This document shows positions 1 through 6,183 of a stretch of DNA of 6,772 nucleotides, in pieces. Position numbers and translations under genes: made by a program. Origin of the DNA: Clostridiales bacterium (GTDB lineage Bacteria > Bacillota > Clostridia > Tissierellales > Sedimentibacteraceae); assembly GCA_003457065.1 (NCBI GenBank), contig DMJQ01000077.1:18856-25627 (forward strand), read 5' to 3'. The stretch's first letter is position 1, and every line of letters begins with the position of its first letter. The notes under the pieces are model-generated. The model was not told the DNA's origin, ran no database searches, and saw only the letters and a list, made by a program, of their open reading frames with translations.

Positions 1-286
1 GAACCAGATGATATTCAGTTTGTTCTTCATCGAAAGTTTTGCCTCGGTTAATCAGTACCGGAAGTTCAATAGGAGGTGCCTTGCCGCTTGAATCTGTTAC
101 GACAGACTTAATAAGGCTGTATCCTTCTTCTTCGTTCCATGTATATACAGAAACTTCGGCATTGCTGACCGGAAGTGCTCCTAAAGCAGTAAATGTGTTG
201 ACAGTGATAAAACCTGTTTCATCTGTTGTTTCTGTTGCATTTATAATCATATTTTTAGCAAAATATGGTTTAATCGAATTATGCAT
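1..286 (-). CDS. Carboxypeptidase-regulatory-like domain protein, paralogue of the 1716-2342 product (3' end outside window)
   Basis: Only the first 95 codons are present; the gene continues past the left edge. I read it from an ATG at 286-284, which lies one base after the TAA of the upstream gene. Its AGGAGGT ribosome site (300-294) sits inside that gene's last codons, so translation is probably coupled. Residues 25-75 form a beta-rich segment (GFITVNTFTALGALPV, then a VTDSSG turn and a PPIELP strand). This matches residues 79-130 of the 208-residue protein at the head of the operon almost position for position. The pattern is typical of carboxypeptidase-regulatory-like/Cna-B-like sandwich domains. 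There is no signal peptide. The N-terminus carries PYFAKNMI, close to PYIARNVL in the paralogue. The exact role is unknown; by context I infer a spore-layer or cortex-associated protein. Confidence 0.8.
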   Translation of the reverse strand, partial: MHNSIKPYFAKNMIINATETTDETGFITVNTFTALGALPVSNAEVSVYTWNEEEGYSLIKSVVTDSSGKAPPIELPVLINRGKTFDEEQTEYHLV

Positions 287-287
287 A

Positions 288-1703
288 TTACTGACCTCCT
301 ACTTCACCGCCTGGGAATTGACCGATATTTCTAATATCCCCAAATCTCAGGCTTCGATATATCATGACTATCCTGTTCCATGTGTACTGATCAACCTTTC
401 CGGTTACATCTATTCCGAAATATTCCTGAAAGTTCCTGACTGCCTCTTCCGTCTCAGGACCGTAAACGCCGTCCGGCTCAGCAGGCGGAAGACCTTCCAG
501 AACAGAAGCGATGTATGACAAATATTGCTGAATAATATATACTCCGGGTCCTTCAGAGCCCAGACTGTAAACGACTCCGGGCCATATAAGGCTTGGGAGA
601 GCTATGGCTGACGGCGGCAGTGTGTCTAATATACCTGCGACACTGTTATACATCGAATTCCATGTCTGTTCGTCTACAATACCTGTAACAGGCAATCCCA
701 TAACTTTCTGGAATTCCATTATTGCCTCTCTTGTTTGAGTATTCAATATTCCGTTAATGTCCACGCTGGGAATCGTATTGTAGTAAGCGGACAGCACATT
801 AAGAAAATATTGAACGGTCTGAACTCTGGAAGAAACCTCTCCTTCTATGGGCTCCGGTGTAAATTCTGGTATTTCACTGATGACTATTCCCTGAGAAGTC
901 AGCTCAGCCAGGTCCGTAACGGCCGCATAAATTCTTCTTATTGAGTACCATGTAGATTTGTCAACAATTCCCGTAACGGGCAGGTTGAATATTCTTTGGA
1001 ACTCTTCAACCGCAGCCTGAGTCGTATCGTCAAAGGTTCCGGTAATACTTGGAATTTTAGGTATTGCGGGATAGTTTGTCGATATTGTGTTTAATGCAAG
1101 CTGCGTCACCAATACATATGGGTTGTTATCTCCTAATTTAAGAGGAGTTCCGGGATAAGTCTCATATGTTTCTGCCAGAGGTGTATTTGTTTGCAGACTT
1201 ATGTCATCGCCGTAATAGTATTGAAGAATCTCATATGGAGTGTATCCTTGATTTGCCAAATCAACCGAACCCCATTGAGACATACCGGGGCATTGAGTTA
1301 TTCGGCCATCGCAAAATTGTGCAAAGAGCGGCTCTAACTGCCCCTCCCTTGTAATGTAGCTGTCAAATAACTCACCGGTAATGGCGGAGATAGTATCAAA
1401 GACACCTCTGTTATTTACAAATGCCTGATCGTATTGAGTAGTGTTCGTTATGTCGAAATTATAACCTCTTGATCTGTACCATTCGGTAAAAATTCTGTTT
1501 AACGCAATTGATGTTATTGTATAAATATTGGCTCTGAGCGCACTTTCCGGCCAGGTCGGATACAGTTCGCTTGAAGCGACATTTTTGATATAATCAAGAA
1601 AAGATACTGTGACATTTTCAGCAGGCTCATCTGGAGCACCTAAATGTACAGTTATGGCATCGGGTATAACAACTTGTGTAAGTCCCGGTATTTGAATACT
1701 CAT
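288..1703 (-). CDS. SleC/SpoIID-like peptidoglycan protein with three peptidoglycan-binding repeats
   Basis: A 471-residue protein with two regions. Residues about 12-170 resemble the SpoIID/LytB domain found in SpoIID and in the clostridial cortex-lytic enzyme SleC. They include IKNVASSELYPTWPESALRA (39-58), with Glu46 at the position of the catalytic glutamate of SpoIID transglycosylases, and MSQWGSVDLANQGYTPYEIL (141-160). Cys131 and Cys138 flank the loop before that segment and could bind metal or form a disulfide. Three PG_binding_1 repeats follow at about 188-258, 290-352 and 380-450, each ending in a variant of VTG-x-VD-xx-TW. Known SpoIID-type domains cleave denuded glycan strands. 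I infer spore cortex or septal peptidoglycan binding and possibly cleavage. There is no signal peptide and no Csp-type protease domain. The ATG is preceded by AAGGTGG, which overlaps the stop of the upstream gene. The gene name sleC is not assigned because the N-terminal half of SleC is missing. Confidence 0.88.
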   Translation of the reverse strand: MSIQIPGLTQVVIPDAITVHLGAPDEPAENVTVSFLDYIKNVASSELYPTWPESALRANIYTITSIALNRIFTEWYRSRGYNFDITNTTQYDQAFVNNRGVFDTISAITGELFDSYITREGQLEPLFAQFCDGRITQCPGMSQWGSVDLANQGYTPYEILQYYYGDDISLQTNTPLAETYETYPGTPLKLGDNNPYVLVTQLALNTISTNYPAIPKIPSITGTFDDTTQAAVEEFQRIFNLPVTGIVDKSTWYSIRRIYAAVTDLAELTSQGIVISEIPEFTPEPIEGEVSSRVQTVQYFLNVLSAYYNTIPSVDINGILNTQTREAIMEFQKVMGLPVTGIVDEQTWNSMYNSVAGILDTLPPSAIALPSLIWPGVVYSLGSEGPGVYIIQQYLSYIASVLEGLPPAEPDGVYGPETEEAVRNFQEYFGIDVTGKVDQYTWNRIVMIYRSLRFGDIRNIGQFPGGEVGGQ

Positions 1704-1715
1704 ATAAACACCACC

Positions 1716-2342
1716 TTAATCGTTTGAAATATCTACTGGACTTGGAGGAACCACAAATGTCATACCGGGTGTTGTGCCTGTGGGACCTGCCGGAACAGGA
1801 ATCATCTCAATCATGAAACTTGTTGTAGTATCTGGGAAGACACGAAAATCAAGTATGTTGTATGTGTAATAGTTAATTGCCTGCACTCTTAAATTATAAG
1901 TGCTGAAATAATATTCGGGACTTTCTAACGGGTCAGATTGATCATATATTGCGGGTAATTCTACGGTAGGAACCTGCCCGTTAAGATCTGATACCAGATG
2001 CGATATGACATCTTCCTCACCATTCACATCAAGTGTATATACCGTTATTACAGCGTCCTCTACAGGCAGTGCGCCTGACGCGGTAAAGACACCAACAGTC
2101 AAGTATCCGACTTCTTCCGGCACCTCTTCGGGAATTGTTCCGGGTTCTGCAGGAGCGGCTGGTATATTACCTGGCGGAAGTTCCTGTTCGGGAGTCTGCT
2201 CTTGCTGTGGTGCAGTTTCCTGAGCATATGTCTGGGCAATGCTGTCAGAAAGCACATTTCGTGCTATGTATGGGCTGTTGTGGTTAAATGTAGTGTCTTT
2301 CAAATTTGAATCAGATATAAATGGAAATCCTTTGCTATGCAC
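1716..2342 (-). CDS. Carboxypeptidase-regulatory-like beta-sandwich protein, first gene of the spore-type operon
   Basis: A 208-residue protein that I read from a GTG at 2342-2340. The site AAAGGTG lies about 12 bases upstream, and no better start is visible inside. Residues 1-40 contain HNSPYIARNVL (21-31), echoed at the N-terminus of the paralogue two genes downstream. Residues 41-77 are a low-complexity Gln/Glu/Pro linker. Residues 79-182 form one carboxypeptidase-regulatory-like domain: GYLTVGVFTASGALPV, then a VSDLNG turn, a VELPA strand, YNLRVQAINYYTYNI and a FPDTT...EMIPVP end. The C-terminus is Pro/Gly/Thr rich. There is no signal peptide or membrane segment. Thirteen bases separate it from the SpoIID-like gene. 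By analogy with SleC-type proteins, where I recall a similar domain preceding the SpoIID part, it may act with that product. The function is inferred. Confidence 0.82.
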   Translation of the reverse strand: MHSKGFPFISDSNLKDTTFNHNSPYIARNVLSDSIAQTYAQETAPQQEQTPEQELPPGNIPAAPAEPGTIPEEVPEEVGYLTVGVFTASGALPVEDAVITVYTLDVNGEEDVISHLVSDLNGQVPTVELPAIYDQSDPLESPEYYFSTYNLRVQAINYYTYNILDFRVFPDTTTSFMIEMIPVPAGPTGTTPGMTFVVPPSPVDISND

Positions 2343-2386
2343 TTGAATTAGTCACACCTTTCTCTTAAATTACTGCAGATTATATT

Positions 2387-2413
2387 TATTATATGCACGG
2401 AAAAATAATTTGT
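2387..2413 (-). promoter_or_regulatory. Candidate sporulation (sigma-K-like) promoter of the SpoIID-like operon
   Basis: On the minus strand, CATATAATA (2395-2387) fits the sigma-K -10 pattern CATAnnnTA. An AC dinucleotide (2413-2412) lies exactly 16 bases upstream, as in the AC-N16/17-CATAnnnTA consensus. It sits about 45 bases before the GTG start of the first gene. The same bases contain TATAAT (2393-2388), so a sigma-A reading is possible, but no good -35 hexamer lies 16-18 bases upstream. The short -35 motif carries little information in AT-rich DNA, so this is suggestive only. Confidence 0.4.
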
Positions 2414-2562
2414 TTATTTTATAAATGCAATGGCTTAAATTTAATAGAGAATCAAACATGAAAAAATATCCGGAGAAATAGTAGGATAATTAAAATACAT
2501 CAGATTAAAAACAGTCATAATGGGTATGTATTAATATATAATAAATTGAGTGGGTATTTTTT

Positions 2563-2715
2563 ATGCGAGTAGTTATTAATCGGTGTTGTAGCGGAATGCC
2601 ATGTATATTCTCCGCCTTATTTAATACCAAGAGGGGATACGGTTTCTACACCGGCGTAAAACTTCTGGCAGAATTAATAAATAAAAAACCGGGGATATCC
2701 CCGGCCATGTAATCA
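2563..2715 (+). CDS. Possible small 49-residue protein or gene remnant
   Basis: An ATG-initiated frame of 49 codons in the interval between the two minus-strand operons. It begins MRVVINRC and has four Cys in total (three within residues 8-14), then Lys/Arg/Gly and a short hydrophobic stretch (VKLLAELI). A weak GAGTGG site lies about nine bases upstream, and a TATAAT-like box is at about 2537-2542 without a good -35. The opening resembles small clostridial and phage hypothetical proteins that, from memory, start MKVVIN(K/R)C-x-GGF-xLS-xxAL. The shared Ala-Leu falls at residues 18-19. Its last codons cross the bioY terminator hairpin on the opposite strand, which argues against an intact gene. 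It may be a decayed copy or chance. Confidence 0.25.
2683..2704 (-). terminator. Intrinsic terminator of the birA-bioY operon
   Basis: On the minus strand a perfect palindrome CCGGGG-ATAT-CCCCGG (2704-2689) is followed directly by six T (2688-2683). It begins eight bases after the bioY stop codon. Six GC pairs, a four-base loop and a T-tract make a standard Rho-independent terminator. The other strand has no T-tract after the hairpin, so it is not bidirectional. Confidence 0.9.
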
Positions 2716-3261
2716 GTGAAGTCTTTCCAGCAGTTTTTTGCCTGTAAATACGGCGACAACAGCCTTTAAGGTATCTCCCGGAATGAACATGAACATTCCC
2801 ATGTTGAGAACCTGCATTAGATTTAAGTTTTTTATGAGCATTATATTAAGTACATAGTACATGTATGGAATTCCAATTGCATATAAAACCACGGTTCCGA
2901 CAAGTACGGCTATTATCAGATTTCCTGTTGAAGGTTTTTCTTTTTCGGCAATTTTTCCGACACAATATGCCGTCACTATATATCCGATCAAAAATCCGAA
3001 ACTGGGTTTCAGCATATGCTGAAGTCCGCCTGAAAAACCGGAGAATATGGGCAATCCGAACAGTCCAAGCAAAACATACGCTATTTGGGAAAATACGGCT
3101 TTACGTGAGCCTAAAACAATTCCTGACAATAATACAAAGAAGGATTGAAGCGTAATAGGTACAGGTCCTACGGGTATGGTGATGAATGCTCCTATTGCCG
3201 TCAATGCTGTGAACATTCCTATTTGTGTAATATCTTTTGCGGTTAATTTAGTTATTGTCAT
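2713..3261 (-). CDS. bioY: Biotin transporter BioY (ECF S component)
   Basis: A 182-residue, very hydrophobic protein of typical BioY length with about six predicted membrane segments. Family signatures are visible: the N-terminal FTALTAIGAFITIPVGPVP stretch with PITLQ (17-39), GLFGLPIFSGFSGG (66-79), KPSFGFLIGY (85-94), and a C-terminal FIPGDTLKA (159-167) whose Asp163 and Lys166 are typical of the family. BioY binds biotin in the membrane and imports it, alone at low capacity or with the shared EcfA/EcfA'/EcfT energising module, which is not encoded here. The start ATG is preceded by AGGAG (3274-3270), and only 15 bases separate it from the birA stop. The gene is therefore cotranscribed with birA and ends at a strong terminator. 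It should be repressed by BirA charged with biotinyl-AMP through the operator upstream of birA. Confidence 0.95.
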   Translation of the reverse strand: MTITKLTAKDITQIGMFTALTAIGAFITIPVGPVPITLQSFFVLLSGIVLGSRKAVFSQIAYVLLGLFGLPIFSGFSGGLQHMLKPSFGFLIGYIVTAYCVGKIAEKEKPSTGNLIIAVLVGTVVLYAIGIPYMYYVLNIMLIKNLNLMQVLNMGMFMFIPGDTLKAVVAVFTGKKLLERLH

Positions 3262-3276
3262 AGTTGGTCTCCTGTG

Positions 3277-4251
3277 CTAATTTAGTTTTCTTACTGAAAT
3301 TTCCCCGGAATGAAGGACTTCCTTGTGCCCGTCATCGTGGAAGACAATCAGGCCCCCGGATTCATCAATGTCCTGAGCATAGCCTTCGTACCATATGCTG
3401 TTTTTTGAGTATCTGATTCTTTCTCCGAGTATCATGGAGCGCTCCTTATAAGTTCTTAAGAAGCTTCTGTCTTCGGGGGTTTTGCACATGGATAAGATAT
3501 TATTTATTATTTCTGCTGCCAGACGGTTTCGCACATAACTGTCTTCGTCGGAGTTAAATACGGAGCCTGCGGTTTCTTTAAGTTCTTTAGGAAAATTTAC
3601 GGTTTTTACATTAAGACCTATGCCGACAATAATATTGTTAACAGTTCCGCTTTCTATGTCGGTTACCGCTTCCGTCAGAATGCCGCACACTTTTTTATTG
3701 CCGATATAAATGTCATTAACCCATTTAATTTTAGGCTCCTGATCCGTAAATTTATCGACAGCAAGACATACGGCAACGGCTGCAGCCGTTGTAATCAGGA
3801 CTGAATCAGCTATGTTCAGATGAGGCTTAAGTATGAGGCTCATGTAAATTCCGGATTCCGCCGGTGAATAGAAATCCCTTCCCATGCGGCCTCTGCCTCC
3901 GGTTTGCTCCTCTGACAAAATTACGGTTCCGTGCCCAGCATCCTGCATTGCCAGAAGCTTCGCCTCCGTGTTGGTAGAACCGATTGTTTTATACACTGCA
4001 ATGGGGATTTGATTGTATTCATCATTTAAAAACGGTCGTATGCCTTCAGCTGATAAAACATCCGAAGCCTGCGACAGAGAATAGCCTTTATTTGGGACTC
4101 CGCTGATTAAATGTCCTTCTACTTTTAGTGAATTTATTGCTTTCCAGACAGATGTCCTTGAAACACCAAGTTTTTCGGCAAGCTCCTGCCCGGATATGCT
4201 GTTACCTTTATATTGCTCCAGAATATGCAATACTTCATTCTTAACTGACAT
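3277..4251 (-). CDS. birA: BirA: biotin-protein ligase and biotin operon repressor
   Basis: A 324-residue protein with the full bifunctional architecture. Residues 1-60 form a winged helix-turn-helix (SGQELAEKLGVSRTSVWKAI, 20-39, and a GVPNKGYSL wing at 51-59). The central catalytic domain has GSTN (91-94), the biotinyl-AMP loop GGRGRMGR (118-125), and KWVNDI (176-181), whose lysine matches the biotin-contacting lysine of E. coli BirA. The GILTE segment is at 190-194. Residues about 275-322 form the small C-terminal SH3-like domain. The enzyme makes biotinyl-5'-AMP from biotin and ATP and biotinylates carboxylase subunits; the biotinyl-AMP-bound dimer represses transcription. The ATG at 4251-4249 has a GAGGTGG site just upstream. 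It is the first gene of a two-gene operon with bioY and is likely autoregulated through the operator at 4295-4327. Confidence 0.96.
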   Translation of the reverse strand: MSVKNEVLHILEQYKGNSISGQELAEKLGVSRTSVWKAINSLKVEGHLISGVPNKGYSLSQASDVLSAEGIRPFLNDEYNQIPIAVYKTIGSTNTEAKLLAMQDAGHGTVILSEEQTGGRGRMGRDFYSPAESGIYMSLILKPHLNIADSVLITTAAAVAVCLAVDKFTDQEPKIKWVNDIYIGNKKVCGILTEAVTDIESGTVNNIIVGIGLNVKTVNFPKELKETAGSVFNSDEDSYVRNRLAAEIINNILSMCKTPEDRSFLRTYKERSMILGERIRYSKNSIWYEGYAQDIDESGGLIVFHDDGHKEVLHSGEISVRKLN

Positions 4252-4273
4252 ATTTCCACCTCAATTCTCTTGT

Positions 4274-4302
4274 ATTATACATACCTTGAATCGTATTGTC
4301 AA
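4274..4302 (-). promoter_or_regulatory. Consensus sigma-A promoter of birA-bioY
   Basis: On the minus strand a perfect TTGACA (4302-4297) and a perfect TATAAT (4279-4274) are separated by exactly 17 bases. Transcription would start near 4267, giving a leader of about 16 bases before the birA ATG. The leader holds little beyond the ribosome site, so regulation must act at initiation rather than through a leader RNA. Confidence 0.9.
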
Positions 4303-4327
4303 CTGAAATTTATTTTAGGTTAACAAT
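4295..4327. promoter_or_regulatory. Predicted BirA operator
   Basis: An inverted repeat, plus strand TTGTCAAC (4296-4303), 15-base spacer, GTTAACAA (4319-4326), with one mismatch between arms and an extra flanking A/T pair. Arm sequence and spacing match the BirA boxes known from Firmicutes biotin operons (TTGTTAAC-N15/16-GTTAACAA type). The proximal arm covers the -35 hexamer of the birA promoter, so BirA bound here would block RNA polymerase. It lies between divergent genes and about 104 bases before the start codon of the plus-strand gene, which it may or may not affect. Confidence 0.8.
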
Positions 4328-4394
4328 CATTGGTGGTAATATTTTGAAATTGAAAAATTCCGGAACAAAATGAGGGCCTAAATAGTCTAATAAT

Positions 4395-4400
4395 TATAAT
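4395..4400 (+). promoter_or_regulatory. Possible -10 box for the stalk-domain gene
   Basis: A perfect TATAAT lies 30 bases before the start codon at 4431, but the bases 16-18 upstream do not form a recognisable -35 hexamer and there is no extended -10 TG. It may be an activator-dependent or chance site in AT-rich DNA. Confidence 0.25.
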
Positions 4401-4430
4401 GAATGTAAACAATATACTTGGGAGGTATGT

Positions 4431-5663
4431 ATGAAAAAAGTAAATATAAAAAAAGCAGCAATTATTGGAATGTGCTGCACAATTATTTCAACAAGCACAG
4501 TATTTGCTGTTTCTGATAATTTTAATGTTCACGATAATATAAAAGTACAAATCAATAATGAATGGGTAAAGGAAGGCATAGAGCCTGTCATTGAAAATGA
4601 CCGTGTGATGGTTCCGTTAAACAAATTTATGGAGAAACTTGGTGCTAAGGTCAAAAGTGATTTGAAGACAGGAATGATAGAAGTTTCCTATGGCGATGTT
4701 ACAATTCAATTGACTCCGGGAAAGAGCAGCGCAAAAATAATTAAAAATGAAGGTGGCTCATTAAAAGAAGAGGATGTCAATTTGGAAATTTCACCGAGAG
4801 TATATGGTGAAAAAGTATTTGTGCCGCTGCGTTTTGCAGCTGAAGCTATGGGATTTGATGTGCAATGGGATAACTCGCTCAGAGCTGTAATCATTAAAAC
4901 AGAAGGAGATGTAATAGCTGTGGAAAAACCGGTTGAATTTGAAACAGTTGCAAAGAAAGCAATCGAGAGCAATAAGCTTCTGGTAGACCTATATAATAAA
5001 AATCATATGAATAAGGGCATATATTCATTAATGGATGATAATTATATTTACGTTCTTGTTTCTGCGGGTGAAAAGCCGACCGGAGGATACAGCATGGAAA
5101 TTGACAGCATAACTGAGGTGGCTCCGAGAACCGCATATATACATGCTGTTTTAAGCTCACCGTCAGCAGAAAGCTATGTCACACAGGCTTTGACATATCC
5201 ATGCGCTATGGTTAAATTCAGCAAAGGTGACATTCAGAATATTCAATGGGATTTGTCGGGTGACATACAGCCGGATGAAAATGAAAATAATGAAGTTATA
5301 AAATTTATACAAGGTTTTGGACAGCAGCTGAAAATGGTTTCGCTGACTGCTCCAGAGGATGTATTGAAAAGTACAATGGAAAAATATTTCGGTGATTACG
5401 TATCTGCCGGGTTAATGGAAAAATGGCTGTCCGATCCAGCAAATGCTCCGGGAAGACTGACATCAAGTCCATGGCCGGGAAGAATTGATGTACTGTCAAC
5501 AGAAAAGACGGCTGAAAATGAATATGTTGTTAAAGGAACAATAGTTGAATTCACAAGTGTTGAAATGGAAGACGGAGGATTTGCCGCAAAGAAAGCAATA
5601 ACACTTAAGGTCGAGAAAATCAATGGGAAATGGATAATCACAGGCGTAGAACTTGGTGAATGA
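4431..5663 (+). CDS. Secreted stalk-domain / PrcB-like protein, ended by an in-frame TGA
   Basis: A 410-residue product with a Sec signal peptide (positive start, hydrophobic core, cleavage probably after VFA at 24-26). Residues about 37-156 are a copper amine oxidase N-terminal-like 'stalk' domain with its two half-repeats (VMVPLNKFMEKLGAKV, VFVPLRFAAEAMGFDVQW). These usually serve as cell-surface or scaffold modules and are not catalytic. Residues about 195-275 match the PrcB C-terminal type domain (GEKPTGGYSMEIDSITE, then LSSPS and LTYPCAMVKF). Residues about 305-408 look like an NTF2-like fold ending in INGKWIITGVEL. GGGAGGT precedes the ATG by four bases. The TGA at 5661-5663 stops translation, yet the same frame continues for 136 codons encoding another domain. 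This is therefore either a truncated product of a broken 547-codon gene or the short form of a readthrough gene. The role at the cell surface is unknown. Confidence 0.85.
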   Translation: MKKVNIKKAAIIGMCCTIISTSTVFAVSDNFNVHDNIKVQINNEWVKEGIEPVIENDRVMVPLNKFMEKLGAKVKSDLKTGMIEVSYGDVTIQLTPGKSSAKIIKNEGGSLKEEDVNLEISPRVYGEKVFVPLRFAAEAMGFDVQWDNSLRAVIIKTEGDVIAVEKPVEFETVAKKAIESNKLLVDLYNKNHMNKGIYSLMDDNYIYVLVSAGEKPTGGYSMEIDSITEVAPRTAYIHAVLSSPSAESYVTQALTYPCAMVKFSKGDIQNIQWDLSGDIQPDENENNEVIKFIQGFGQQLKMVSLTAPEDVLKSTMEKYFGDYVSAGLMEKWLSDPANAPGRLTSSPWPGRIDVLSTEKTAENEYVVKGTIVEFTSVEMEDGGFAAKKAITLKVEKINGKWIITGVELGE

Positions 5664-6074
5664 ACAGCAGAGAATTCAGTTGTATATAAAAATGAAAAAT
5701 ACGGATTTAATTTTGAGCTGCCTGAAAGCTGGAATGGCTACAGCATTAAGAACGACGTTTGGGAAGGCATTTCATTAGGGGACGGAAGCAAGTCTGCGGC
5801 AGGACCTGTTATTTACATAAGACATCCGCAGTGGACGAGTGATAACCCAAGACAGGATATTCCCGTAATGATATTTACTGCAAAGCAGTGGGATAGTCTT
5901 CAAAACGACGAATTCGGCGTAGGAGCTGCACCGATGGCACCAAGTATGTTAGGTAAAAATTCTGACTATGTGTTTGCACTTCCTGCAAGATACAACTATG
6001 CGTTTTTAACAGGCTATGAAGAAGTTGAGGAAATTCTTGAAAGCAATCCGCTGAAAGCATTTGAAATAAAATAA
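5664..6074 (+). pseudogene. In-frame C-terminal domain of the stalk gene, separated from it by a TGA
   Basis: The frame of the 4431 gene stays open for 136 codons after its TGA and ends with TAA at 6072-6074. The encoded segment is a well-formed domain: YKNEKYGFNFELPESWNGYS, IYIRHPQWTSDNPRQDIPVM, FTAKQWDSLQ, VFALPARYNYAFLTGYEEVE, PLKAFEIK. From memory, this kind of domain ends other clostridial stalk-domain proteins without interruption. No in-frame ATG, GTG or TTG with a ribosome site occurs before the ATG at 5868, which lies mid-domain, so it is unlikely to be a separate gene. An overlapping ATG at 5660 is in another frame and stops after nine codons. The most likely origin is a single base change of a sense codon (for example TGG or CGA) to TGA. 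Readthrough or a sequencing error are alternatives. Confidence 0.8.
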
Positions 6075-6086
6075 GTCAGGTAAATG

Positions 6087-6119
6087 GATGCCGCATTTCT
6101 CTATGTGGCATCTGTTTTT
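6087..6119 (+). terminator. Intrinsic terminator after the stalk-domain gene
   Basis: GATGCCGCAT (6087-6096) pairs with ATGTGGCATC (6103-6112) as a ten-pair stem with one G-U wobble and a six-base loop, followed by TG and five T (6115-6119). It begins 13 bases after the TAA at 6074. This placement marks 6074, not 5663, as the ancestral end of the gene, and it separates the gene from the downstream glycosidase gene. Confidence 0.88.
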
Positions 6120-6183
6120 GATTAATATATTTTTGTGTGGAAAAAGGTTAAATAATGTGCGATAATAACGATGAGGTGAAAAT

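Noticed and set aside
39..518. Plus-strand open frame opposite the left operon
   Set aside because: It runs antisense across the junction of two well-supported minus-strand genes and shows no recognisable protein features or ribosome site.
2005..2223. Plus-strand Ser/Gly-rich open frame
   Set aside because: It is the antisense shadow of the Pro/Glu-rich linker and sandwich domain of the 208-residue protein.
2414..2562. Repeated TGGGTAT and AT-rich stretches between the operons
   Set aside because: Two short copies in AT-rich DNA with no symmetrical arrangement; no hairpin, array or attachment-site structure is evident.
4706..5641. Several minus-strand open frames inside the stalk-domain gene
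   Set aside because: They overlap a strongly supported signal-peptide-bearing gene, overlap each other, and show no family signature.
5661..5690. Selenocysteine insertion at the in-frame TGA
   Set aside because: The bases after the TGA form no convincing stem-loop (only a four-pair TGAA/TTCA possibility), and the surrounding residues do not resemble a redox motif.
4431..6074. Genetic code with TGA read as tryptophan
   Set aside because: bioY ends in TGA directly before a strong terminator at the normal family length, and Trp is encoded by TGG throughout the window's genes.
5868..6074. Independent small gene of 68 codons starting at the ATG at 5868
   Set aside because: The start lies in the middle of a domain that is continuous upstream, and there is no ribosome site before it.
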